Shown one piece after another: positions 43,463 through 51,138 of a DNA stretch of 64,000 nt. The DNA is from Fodinicola acaciae (lineage in GTDB: Bacteria; Actinomycetota; Actinomycetes; Mycobacteriales; HKI-0501), in NCBI RefSeq assembly GCF_010993745.1, contig NZ_WOTN01000001.1, forward strand, positions 313,235 to 377,234, given 5' to 3'. Position numbers and translations under genes: made by a program. The notes beneath the pieces were generated by a model. It had not been told where the DNA came from and searched no databases. It saw only the letters and a list, made by a program, of their open reading frames with translations. The first letter of the stretch is position 1. Every line of letters starts with the position of its first letter.

Positions 43463-45399
43463 TACCAGGCGGGCATGTAGCGCTCGAACCAGCCGAGCAC
43501 GCGAGCCAGGAAGTCGACCAGCGCGGGATAGCCGGCGACACCGTGGCCTTCCTGCGGATAGATCACCAAGGTCGAGTCCACTCCGTACGCGCGGAGAGCG
43601 CGGTGGAATTCGAGCGCTTGCGTCGGCGGAGTGCAGCGGTCCAGGGCACCGGCGACGTTCAGGCAGGGCGTACGGACACGGCTGGCGCGAAGCACCGGAC
43701 TGCGCTGGTGCACCGCGTTGCCGGGCTCTTCCGGATCGGCGCCGAGGAAGCTGTTACCCCAGCCGGCGACGTTGCTGGTGAACGCCTGGCTGTACCAGTC
43801 GGTCACCGGCGAGAGCGGCACCGCCGCGGCGAACCGCGTGCTCTGGGTGACCAGCCACGCGGACATGAAACCGCCGTAGCTGCGGCCGATCAGGCCGATC
43901 CGGTCCGGGTCGGCCACGCCGCGTCGGACGAGTTCGTCGATGCCGCTGAGGATGTCGTGTGCGTCCGCTCCGCCCATGTCGCGTACGACGTGGCCGGCGA
44001 ACTCCTGGCCGCGGCCGCTGCTGCCGCGCGGATTCGGGTTGAGCACGGCGTAGCCGCGCGCGACGAGGAGCGGGACCCAGGCGTAATTCATCGACCACTG
44101 GTCGCAGAACGACCAGATCGGGCCGCCGTGAATGGTGACGACCAGCGGGAAGGGACCGTCGCCGGCCGGTGTGCAGAGGATGCCTTCGATCTCCAGGCCG
44201 TCCGGCGCTCGCCAGCTGACCGGCTCCGACCTGCCGGCGACCGACAGCAGCCAGTCGGTGCCGGCGTGCGCGACCGACGCGATCACGACCTCGTCGAGCA
44301 TCACCTGGTGCGGAGTCCGATAGCCGTGCTGCACGGTCACCACGCGCCCGTCCTGTGTGAACGCCCCTTCCGGATGCCAGCCGCCGGCAGCGCGGCCGAC
44401 CGCGAAGATCTCGTCCGTACGACCGTCCTCGGTGTCCAGGACGGCGGCGACACTGTCGAGGTGCCGCCGGCCGAGATAGCCGAGCCGCCGCTCGTCGATC
44501 CACTGCAGCCAGGTCACATCGGTGCCGGCGGTGTCCGCGACCGCGGTCGCGCCGGTCGCCACGTCGATCAGCACGAGGTCGCCGGCGACGAGCCACCGGT
44601 CACTGCAGATCGCGCGTACGACGGCCACTCGCCGCCCGTCGAGCGAGCCGGTGACCCAGCCGAGCTGCACCGGGCTCGCGTACAACCGCTTGCTGGCGCC
44701 GCCGCCGAGGTCGAGCAGGGTGACTTCGGCGCCATACCAGCTGTCCTCGTCCGGCGCCGGTGAGGTGATGGCGACGACCCGGTCGCTGCCGCACCAGTCG
44801 GCCTCCCAGCAGTTCAGGCCGGGCGCGGAGATGCGAGCCAGCTCGCCGGTGCCCACGTCGTAAACCCACAGCGTGCGCCATCCGTCGGACGCCGAGCCGT
44901 CCTCGACGGTCGGCATCCACTCCGGTTGCTCGGCGGTGTCGCGTACGTGTGTGCCGGAGCCCTGGCCGCCGGCAAGGTCGGCCCCCGGCGCCGCGACCCC
45001 GAGCAGGATCCTGGTGCCGTCGGCCGACCAGCGCAGATATTCGACCGTGCCAGGCACGTGCGGAGCCGCGACGAGCTCGTCGCCGGTGTTGAGCTGCAGC
45101 TGGAACACTCCGGCCGCGGCGCTGTCGGTCAGGGCGGCGAGGGTCCGGCCGTCCGGTGCGTAGCGCGCTCCGCGCGTCGAACCACCGAGCGACGGCATGG
45201 CGTGCAGGCGCCCGTCGGCAACGGTGTAGATGGCCGTACGGGGGAGGCCGTCCAACGCGTCGTAGACGCTCGCGGTGACGACGACTCGCCGGCCGTCGCG
45301 GCTCACGTGCGGCTCCCGCAACGCGTGCGGAGCGCCGAACGCCGGCTTGTGCAGCTGGTGCTGGAAGTTCGAGACGTACGCGCGCAGATCTTCGTCCAT
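43459..45399 (-). CDS. S9 family acylaminoacyl/dipeptidyl peptidase
   Basis: This 646-residue enzyme has a beta-propeller N-terminal half and a C-terminal hydrolase domain with GRSYGGFMSAW (Ser), AGALDRCTP (Asp) and PQEGHG (His). The ATG at 45399 starts 2 nt after the FAD-oxidase stop; a TTG at 45405 is an alternative. It converges with the MHS transporter (4-bp overlap). Confidence 0.92.
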   Translation of the reverse strand: MDEDLRAYVSNFQHQLHKPAFGAPHALREPHVSRDGRRVVVTASVYDALDGLPRTAIYTVADGRLHAMPSLGGSTRGARYAPDGRTLAALTDSAAAGVFQLQLNTGDELVAAPHVPGTVEYLRWSADGTRILLGVAAPGADLAGGQGSGTHVRDTAEQPEWMPTVEDGSASDGWRTLWVYDVGTGELARISAPGLNCWEADWCGSDRVVAITSPAPDEDSWYGAEVTLLDLGGGASKRLYASPVQLGWVTGSLDGRRVAVVRAICSDRWLVAGDLVLIDVATGATAVADTAGTDVTWLQWIDERRLGYLGRRHLDSVAAVLDTEDGRTDEIFAVGRAAGGWHPEGAFTQDGRVVTVQHGYRTPHQVMLDEVVIASVAHAGTDWLLSVAGRSEPVSWRAPDGLEIEGILCTPAGDGPFPLVVTIHGGPIWSFCDQWSMNYAWVPLLVARGYAVLNPNPRGSSGRGQEFAGHVVRDMGGADAHDILSGIDELVRRGVADPDRIGLIGRSYGGFMSAWLVTQSTRFAAAVPLSPVTDWYSQAFTSNVAGWGNSFLGADPEEPGNAVHQRSPVLRASRVRTPCLNVAGALDRCTPPTQALEFHRALRAYGVDSTLVIYPQEGHGVAGYPALVDFLARVLGWFERYMPAWY

Positions 45400-45401
45400 G
45401 G

Positions 45402-46715
45402 TCAACCCATCACCGTGCCGGAGCTGTCCGCGTTTCGCTCGCGTTTGCGAGAGAACGCGCCGAGATCGATTCTGCGTCCAGTGTGGACCGCCTGGTAGTG
45501 CACCGGGTTCGTGTCATGGTCGGCACCGGACTCGACCTGCTCGATCAGCGTCGCCATCAGCCGTCCCACCACCGGCGCGTTCTTGAACTGGTTGCCGCTG
45601 GTGCCGATCGCCACGTAGAACCCCGGCAACTCGGTACGGTCGTAGATCGGCGTCCAGTCGTCGGTGACGTCGTACACGCCGACCACGCCGCGCGCTCGGT
45701 TCGGCACGCGCAACCCCGGGAGTCGCCGCGCGGCTCGGGTGACCTGCGCGTCGAACACCGCCATGGTCGGGTGCGGATCGGCGTCGTCGGGGTCGTCGAG
45801 CCATTGGAACGGGTCGCACTGCGGTTCCGTACCACCGACCAGCAGGCCGCCTCCGGCTTCGCTCCGGAAGTACGTCCCCAGGTCCATGTCGGCCACCACC
45901 GGGCCGGGGTAACCCTCGGGTGCGGCGACGTATGCGACCTCCTGCCGCAACGGTCGTACGCCGATGGTGAAGTCCGATCCGACCCTGGCCAGCTCGTTGA
46001 GCCGGCCCGACCACGGACCCGCGGCGTTCACCACGACCGGAGTGGAGATCCTGGTCCCGTCCGCCAGCACGATCGCGCGTACCCGGTCGCCGGTGGACTC
46101 CACGCCGGACACCGCGCCGCCGAAGCGGAACTCCGCGCCTTCTTTCGTCGCGGCCGCAGCGAGATTTTGCGCGGCGAGCTGCGGGTCGGTGACGTATCCG
46201 GCGTCGGGCGTGTAGACGGCGCCGAGCGATTCGGTTGCGGTGGACCAAAAATCCTCGTCATCGATGCGTTTCGGCGGCCAGAACCGGCCGGTGTCGATGC
46301 CGGGGACGCGTTTGGCCAGCATGGCGCTGTCCCAGGTTTCGTACGGGACACCGACCTCGTCGTAGAACGGCAGCCAGCTGTGCCGCGGCGCCAGGTCCAC
46401 GTCCAGCATCACCAGACCGCTGCGCTCGAACCGCGCCAGGTCCGCCACGTCGTGGCCGAGATGGCCGGCCCAGTTGGACCAACAGAAATGTGCTTCCCAC
46501 GCGGTCTCCACGCCGGCCAGATAGGAGAAGTTGTATCGCACCACGGCACTCGACGCGCTCGTCGAGCCCTGGCCGGCACCACTCGCGCGATCCACCACGA
46601 CCACTCGACGTGCCGTCCTGGCCAGTTCCAGTGCGATCGACGCACCGATCACCCCCGCTCCGACCACCACGACATCCGCGCTCTTGGCGCTGTTCGTTCC
46701 GGCAATTCGATCCAT
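45402..46715 (-). CDS. FAD-dependent D-amino acid/sarcosine oxidase-like enzyme
   Basis: This 437-residue DAO-family protein has the dinucleotide-binding start VVVVGAGVIGASIALELA and a C-terminal TDDWTPIYDRTELPGFYVAIGTSGNQFKNAPVVG block. It oxidises a secondary or D-amino acid. Next to prolyl and S9 peptidases, proline-like or N-methyl amino acids are reasonable substrates (inference). It is divergent from the PucR regulator; three palindromic operators lie between. Confidence 0.87.
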   Translation of the reverse strand: MDRIAGTNSAKSADVVVVGAGVIGASIALELARTARRVVVVDRASGAGQGSTSASSAVVRYNFSYLAGVETAWEAHFCWSNWAGHLGHDVADLARFERSGLVMLDVDLAPRHSWLPFYDEVGVPYETWDSAMLAKRVPGIDTGRFWPPKRIDDEDFWSTATESLGAVYTPDAGYVTDPQLAAQNLAAAATKEGAEFRFGGAVSGVESTGDRVRAIVLADGTRISTPVVVNAAGPWSGRLNELARVGSDFTIGVRPLRQEVAYVAAPEGYPGPVVADMDLGTYFRSEAGGGLLVGGTEPQCDPFQWLDDPDDADPHPTMAVFDAQVTRAARRLPGLRVPNRARGVVGVYDVTDDWTPIYDRTELPGFYVAIGTSGNQFKNAPVVGRLMATLIEQVESGADHDTNPVHYQAVHTGRRIDLGAFSRKRERNADSSGTVMG

Positions 46716-46781
46716 TGGTCCAGTGTCCTGATCTGGTTTGCCGGCAACAGTCTGCAAGCGTCGAACGCGTCGGTCGTTTCA

Positions 46782-46859
46782 CACGACATCTGTCGTGCGC
46801 CTCGGGTCCCGCACCGTACGACAGCTGTCGCGTCTCGGCCTGCCGCGCGTCAGCTGTCG
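46782..46859. promoter_or_regulatory. Three CGACA-nn-TGTCG operators
   Basis: Three inverted-repeat sites share the core CGACA-NN-TGTCG. The first, 46782-46797, is CACGACATCTGTCGTG (perfect). The second, 46819-46830, is CGACAGCTGTCG (perfect). The third, 46848-46859, is CGTCAGCTGTCG (one mismatch). They fill the region between the divergent FAD oxidase and PucR-type genes and are candidates for binding by that regulator. Confidence 0.65.
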
Positions 46860-46927
46860 CTCGCGAGCCCACGCGCCGCGGGTGCATAGTTGCTAGGGCC
46901 TGGACGCGGCTCACGGAGGTGCGTGGG

Positions 46928-48208
46928 ATGGCAGACGACCTGCAGGACATCGTCGATGACCTGGCCGAACGGCTGCAACGCTCGGTGGCGATCGACGATC
47001 CGCGGCTGCGGCTGCTCGCGGCCAGCCGCCATTTCGACGACGAGGACGCCATCCGGGTCGCGTCGGTGCTCAACCGCTTCATCGATTCGCCACTCTGCGA
47101 GCAGATCCTCGCGCACGGCATCGCGCAGTGGACCGCGCCGGGACGGGTGACTCCGCCGGTGGAGGGCGCCCGGCCGCGGATCTGCGTCCCGATCCGCTGC
47201 AGCGGCCTGCTGCTGGGCTATCTGTGGCTGATCGAGTCCGGCTCCAACCGGCGCCAGCAGCACGAGGAGGTGGCCAAGGAAGCCGCCGATCGTGCCGGAG
47301 TGGTCCTGTATCGACGGCTTCTGGTGCACGAGCGCACCAGAGCGCGGCACGAGGCGATCATGTGGGAACTCGTCGCCACCGACCAGGCCGTACGCTCGCA
47401 GGCGGTGGACGACCTGCGCGCCGAGCAGCTGTTTCCCAACACCGCCATGTGTTTCCAGGTCGTCGGCATCCAGCACCACGGCCGTGACGGCATCGCCGCC
47501 GCCCAGGCCGTGGCGCTGGAAGCCGCGGTCGAGGACGCGCAAAGCTGGCTGTCACACGGCGCGACCGTCCCGGGTTGCACGCTGATGGCCGCCAACAAGT
47601 CCAGAAACTGGCTGCTGTTGGCCAGGCCGCGGCCGCCATCCCGCCGCGAACTGGACACGATCTGGACCCGGCTCACGGCGCGCTTCGACCGGCTCACCAA
47701 GGACGGCGGCAACGTCGTACTCGGCATCGGCGGGGTCGTCCACCGCATCGAGGACATCATCGACTCCTATCGCGAGGCATTCCTGGCCGTACGCGCGGCG
47801 CAGCTCGTACCGTCCACCGGCCCGGTCGCGCGGTGGAGCGAGCTCGGCCCGTACCAGCTGCTGCTCAAGGTGCCGGCCGACGACCTGATCACCGCCGCAC
47901 AGGTGCCGGCACTCGTCGCGCTGACCAGGGAAGATGCAAACGCCACGCTCGTCCCCACGCTCGAGGCGTTTCTGGACAACGCCGGTGACGTGGCGGGGAC
48001 CGCACGACAGCTCGACGTACACCGAGCGACGCTTTACCAGCGGCTCAAGCGCATCGAGCACCTCACCGGCTGCGCACTGAACCGCGGCGAGGACCGGCTG
48101 ACCCTGCACCTGGCGCTGAAACTGCAAGCCCTGGCGGCCGCTTATCGCAACGAGACCAAACCAACCACCGCCGAGGACACACAAGCGAGAATCCAGTCGG
48201 TGTCCTGA
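46928..48208 (+). CDS. PucR-type transcriptional regulator
   Basis: This 426-residue CdaR/PucR-family regulator has an N-terminal sensory region and the C-terminal HTH_30 (DVAGTARQLDVHRATLYQRLKRIEHLTG). The ATG at 46928 has GGAGG upstream. PucR proteins typically control catabolism of amino acids, purines or polyamines. Its divergent position and palindromic sites suggest it governs the FAD oxidase/S9 operon and perhaps the whole 37-46.7 kb locus. Confidence 0.87.
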   Translation: MADDLQDIVDDLAERLQRSVAIDDPRLRLLAASRHFDDEDAIRVASVLNRFIDSPLCEQILAHGIAQWTAPGRVTPPVEGARPRICVPIRCSGLLLGYLWLIESGSNRRQQHEEVAKEAADRAGVVLYRRLLVHERTRARHEAIMWELVATDQAVRSQAVDDLRAEQLFPNTAMCFQVVGIQHHGRDGIAAAQAVALEAAVEDAQSWLSHGATVPGCTLMAANKSRNWLLLARPRPPSRRELDTIWTRLTARFDRLTKDGGNVVLGIGGVVHRIEDIIDSYREAFLAVRAAQLVPSTGPVARWSELGPYQLLLKVPADDLITAAQVPALVALTREDANATLVPTLEAFLDNAGDVAGTARQLDVHRATLYQRLKRIEHLTGCALNRGEDRLTLHLALKLQALAAAYRNETKPTTAEDTQARIQSVS

Positions 48209-48247
48209 ACGATCGATGGGTCAAAGGCGAGTATCACCTGCTTAGCC

Positions 48248-48266
48248 TATACCCCTATGGGGTATA
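48248..48266. promoter_or_regulatory. CsoR-like metal-responsive operator
   Basis: TATACCCCTATGGGGTATA is a perfect inverted repeat with 8-bp arms around TAT. It resembles operators of CsoR/RcnR-type copper or sulfur-persulfide repressors, and sits 36 bp upstream of the DUF4396 gene. No CsoR gene is in the window. Confidence 0.65.
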
Positions 48267-48301
48267 CTTCGAGTTCGTTAGCGCTCGGAGAGGGAGTGGG
48301 C

Positions 48302-48778
48302 ATGTCTGTGAACGACGCTCGTACGCATCACCGTCAGGGCAAGGTCAGCTGGTCGAGCGCGGCGACCGCGACCCTGCACTGCCTGACCGGCTGCGCGATC
48401 GGCGAAGTGCTCGGCATGGTGATCGGCACGGCGGCCGGCCTGCCCAACGCGGCGACCGTGATCCTGTCCGTAGCGTTGGCATTCCTGTTCGGCTACGGCC
48501 TGACGATGCGCTCGGTGCTCAAGGCCGGACTGTGGCTGGGCACGGCTTTGCGGGTCGCGTTAGCCGCTGACACGGTGTCGATCGTGGTCATGGAAATCGT
48601 TGACAACGCGGTCATTCTTGCCATCCCGGGTGCGATGGACGCCGGGCTGACGACCCTGCTTTTCTGGGGAACGCTCGGCTTCGCGCTGGCGGTGGCGTTC
48701 GTGGTCACCACGCCGGTCAACAAGTGGATGATCGGCCGTGGACGCGGGCACGCCGTCGTGCACGCCTACCACCGCTGA
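48302..48778 (+). CDS. DUF4396 membrane protein
   Basis: This 158-residue protein has about four membrane helices and the family motif HCLTGCAIGEVLGM at the first helix, whose His and Cys could bind metal. Further His residues cluster at both termini. The ATG at 48302 has GGGAG upstream. The CsoR-like operator suggests induction by copper or a related thiol stress. Its biochemical role is not established. Confidence 0.8.
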   Translation: MSVNDARTHHRQGKVSWSSAATATLHCLTGCAIGEVLGMVIGTAAGLPNAATVILSVALAFLFGYGLTMRSVLKAGLWLGTALRVALAADTVSIVVMEIVDNAVILAIPGAMDAGLTTLLFWGTLGFALAVAFVVTTPVNKWMIGRGRGHAVVHAYHR

Positions 48779-48830
48779 CCACCAGGACCAAAAACGTCGA
48801 GTTCGCGAGCATGCGCGCTGACGACCGGGC

Positions 48831-49151
48831 TTATTTCACCGCGTCGAAACCGGCTTTGCTTCGGTCGTTTGCCGCGCCATAGTCGTTGACTCCCCGGTTG
48901 CCGGCATTGGCAAACCTGCCCGGTGTTTGGCAACAGTGGTCGACCATGCTGGAGGTGGCGGCTGCTTCCTGCTGGTATCCGGCCATGAACGCGGCTCCGA
49001 GCGGGCCTTTCCCCAACTGGCCGATCAGACCGGTCAGCTGTGCACTCGCCGCCCGCCAGCCGTCGCTCATGGTCTGGCCGGCGGTGTTGAGCTCGGTCAA
49101 GGCGCTGGTTGTCGCCGCGGTGTCGATATCCGCACGGTTGGGCTGGCCCAT
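48831..49151 (-). CDS. Small ESX/WXG100-associated secreted protein
   Basis: This 106-residue helical protein has NTAGQTMSDGWRAASAQLTGL in its first half, resembling EspC/DUF-type ESX secretion-associated proteins with a central W-x-A pattern. It has no signal peptide. It is divergent from the polymorphic toxin gene at 49283 by 131 bp, suggesting a shared type VII secretion function such as chaperone or co-effector. Confidence 0.65.
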   Translation of the reverse strand: MGQPNRADIDTAATTSALTELNTAGQTMSDGWRAASAQLTGLIGQLGKGPLGAAFMAGYQQEAAATSSMVDHCCQTPGRFANAGNRGVNDYGAANDRSKAGFDAVK

Positions 49152-49282
49152 AGTCGCGGATCCTGCCGGCTGCGTACGTGTCGCGACAGGTCCATGGCAG
49201 GAGGCGGCCAAGGCCGCCGAGCCGGGTGGCACATCTGCCTATCGTCAGCGCTCCAGCGCTATCGCAGACGGGTGAGACAGTC

Positions 49283-50497
49283 GTGGGAATTCCTGAGCCG
49301 TCCAGCCCGCTCTGGGCGGCCGTCAAGGCGATCCACGATCCCTGGCCGCTGGACGACGAGGCCGTGGCACGGAATGTCGGCACCGCGTGGAAAACCGGCG
49401 GGCAGGCCGTCGCCAAGGGCGTTGGCGACGCGATGCGGGCGAGCGGCAATGCGCTGGCCGGGTGGACCGACCCCGCCGGCGGGGCGCTCGCCGGCGGCAT
49501 GCGGACGTACGCTCAGACCGCCGGCCAGGTCACCCAGCAGATGAGCGGGTTGGCCGCCCGCGGTGAGAACTACGCGACGGTGCTTGAATCCGCCAAAAAC
49601 GCGATCACGTCCACCATCGCCGCCAACGACAGGGCGTACGAGCTGCTGGGCAGTCTTGGCGTCCTGGGCGCCGCCGCTCAGGCCGCGTTCGTCGCCGCGA
49701 TCGCGACGTATCTGCAAGGCATGATCAGCGAGAAGGCGGCCGCGCTGCGGGCGAATCCGACCGGCGCGCCGACTCCCGGGCAACCGCCGAAGGACGATTC
49801 GTACGGCCTCGACGATCTTCTCGCCGATGGCCTGCGCACCTGGGGCACGTTCGACCAGTGGGCCTGGCGTCAGGCCGGTGAAGGATACGACAACCTGGTC
49901 GACGGGCTCGGCGAGACCGTCGGCGGTGCTCTGCGTGGCCTGGGGAATCTGATCGGCAGCGACGACCTGGTCCGCGAAGGCAACGACATCCAGGCCGACG
50001 CCGACGCCGACGGCGACGCGACCGCCGAGCGCGCGCTGGAGATCGGCGCCCAGGACAGTGCCCAGATCAACGGTGTGGCCGAGGCGATCGACGGCGACAA
50101 GGCGCCGGTGACGGTCTACATTTCCAGGGAGCGATATCCGGAGTCCGCGGCGCACATCGACGATGCGCAGAACGGCACCTCCTATCGTGGTGACAAGGAC
50201 ACCGCCTATCCCAAGCAGCAACCGACCGACCTCACCCTGGACCGCGACGGAGCCAAGCAGAACCGCGCCGACTCGCTGCGCGACGTGCCGCCGGCACCGG
50301 AGAAGGATCGTGACGAATATCCGCCCGCCACGTTCAAGGAAGGCGGCAAAGGAGCGAGCGTGCAATACATCGATCCATCGGACAACCGCGGTGCCGGTGC
50401 GAGCATGGGTAACCAGTTGCGCCGCTACGAGGACTCGGTCGATCGCCAGACCAGGCGAGTCCAAAACGGCGAGCACGTGATCATCGAGACCTACTGA
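49283..50497 (+). CDS. Type VII-type polymorphic toxin with NucA/NucB nuclease tip
   Basis: This 404-residue protein has an alpha-helical WXG-like N-terminal region (to about residue 160), a DADADGDAT acidic linker near residue 240, and a C-terminal nuclease domain of the NucA/NucB type. The nuclease signature is DRDEYPPATFKEGG, followed by YIDPSDNRGAGASMGN. NucA/NucB proteins are metal-independent DNases; here the domain is probably the toxic tip. The GTG start at 49283 lacks a strong ribosome site. The next gene starts inside its stop (TGATG) and encodes the probable immunity protein. Confidence 0.82.
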   Translation: MGIPEPSSPLWAAVKAIHDPWPLDDEAVARNVGTAWKTGGQAVAKGVGDAMRASGNALAGWTDPAGGALAGGMRTYAQTAGQVTQQMSGLAARGENYATVLESAKNAITSTIAANDRAYELLGSLGVLGAAAQAAFVAAIATYLQGMISEKAAALRANPTGAPTPGQPPKDDSYGLDDLLADGLRTWGTFDQWAWRQAGEGYDNLVDGLGETVGGALRGLGNLIGSDDLVREGNDIQADADADGDATAERALEIGAQDSAQINGVAEAIDGDKAPVTVYISRERYPESAAHIDDAQNGTSYRGDKDTAYPKQQPTDLTLDRDGAKQNRADSLRDVPPAPEKDRDEYPPATFKEGGKGASVQYIDPSDNRGAGASMGNQLRRYEDSVDRQTRRVQNGEHVIIETY

Positions 50498-51114
50498 TGA
50501 CACGCCTGGAGCAGCTCATCAGCCGGGGCAGGTCGCCGCTCGGCCCGCCGGTGTCCGTTGACCTTGGTGCCGGACTGTACGGCGAGCTGGCCACGCTTTT
50601 GGCCCACACCAACGGATTCACCGTCTTCAACGCCGGAGTCCAGCTGTTCCACCTCGGCGAGCGGGGCCTGGGGCCGGAGCTTCGCAACTGGAACGCCGAC
50701 CAGACCTGGAGACACGCCTACGGGTCGCTCACCGACGGGCTGTTCTTCTTTGCTCAGGACCTTTTTGGCGTACAGTTCGCCATCGAGGACAACAGCCGGG
50801 TGTGCACCTTCGACCCGGAAACCGGCGAGCGCGAGGTTTTCGGCGGCAGCCTGGAGGACTGGGCCGACTGGCTGCTCGCCGACCCCGACGAACGCGGCGC
50901 CTATTCTTTCGCGACCCATTGGCAGGACACTCACGGCGCGCTCGATCACGACCAACGGCTGCTGCCGCGTACGCTTTTCGTGCTCGGCGGCAGCTACGAC
51001 GACGACAACCTGGTCGCCGAGGACGCCGTGACCTGCATGCTCGTCCGCGGCCCGATCGCCAGCCAGATCCACGACCTGCCCGACGGCGCCACCATCCGCT
51101 TCGACGCCGGTTAG
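50497..51114 (+). CDS. SUKH (SMI1/KNR4)-family immunity protein
   Basis: This 205-residue protein has the SUKH pattern: LLAHTNGFTVFNAGVQLF near the N terminus, then FFFAQDLFGVQFAI and a GGSLEDWADWLL helix. SUKH proteins neutralise nuclease toxins. Tight coupling to the NucA/NucB toxin (TGATG) supports that role. Confidence 0.82.
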   Translation: MTRLEQLISRGRSPLGPPVSVDLGAGLYGELATLLAHTNGFTVFNAGVQLFHLGERGLGPELRNWNADQTWRHAYGSLTDGLFFFAQDLFGVQFAIEDNSRVCTFDPETGEREVFGGSLEDWADWLLADPDERGAYSFATHWQDTHGALDHDQRLLPRTLFVLGGSYDDDNLVAEDAVTCMLVRGPIASQIHDLPDGATIRFDAG

Positions 51115-51138
51115 CCGGGTCCGGAAGGCGTACGCGGC

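Noticed and set aside
47552..48184. Minus-strand 210-codon frame inside the PucR gene
   Set aside because: Antisense shadow; the + strand gene has a clear HTH and codon bias.
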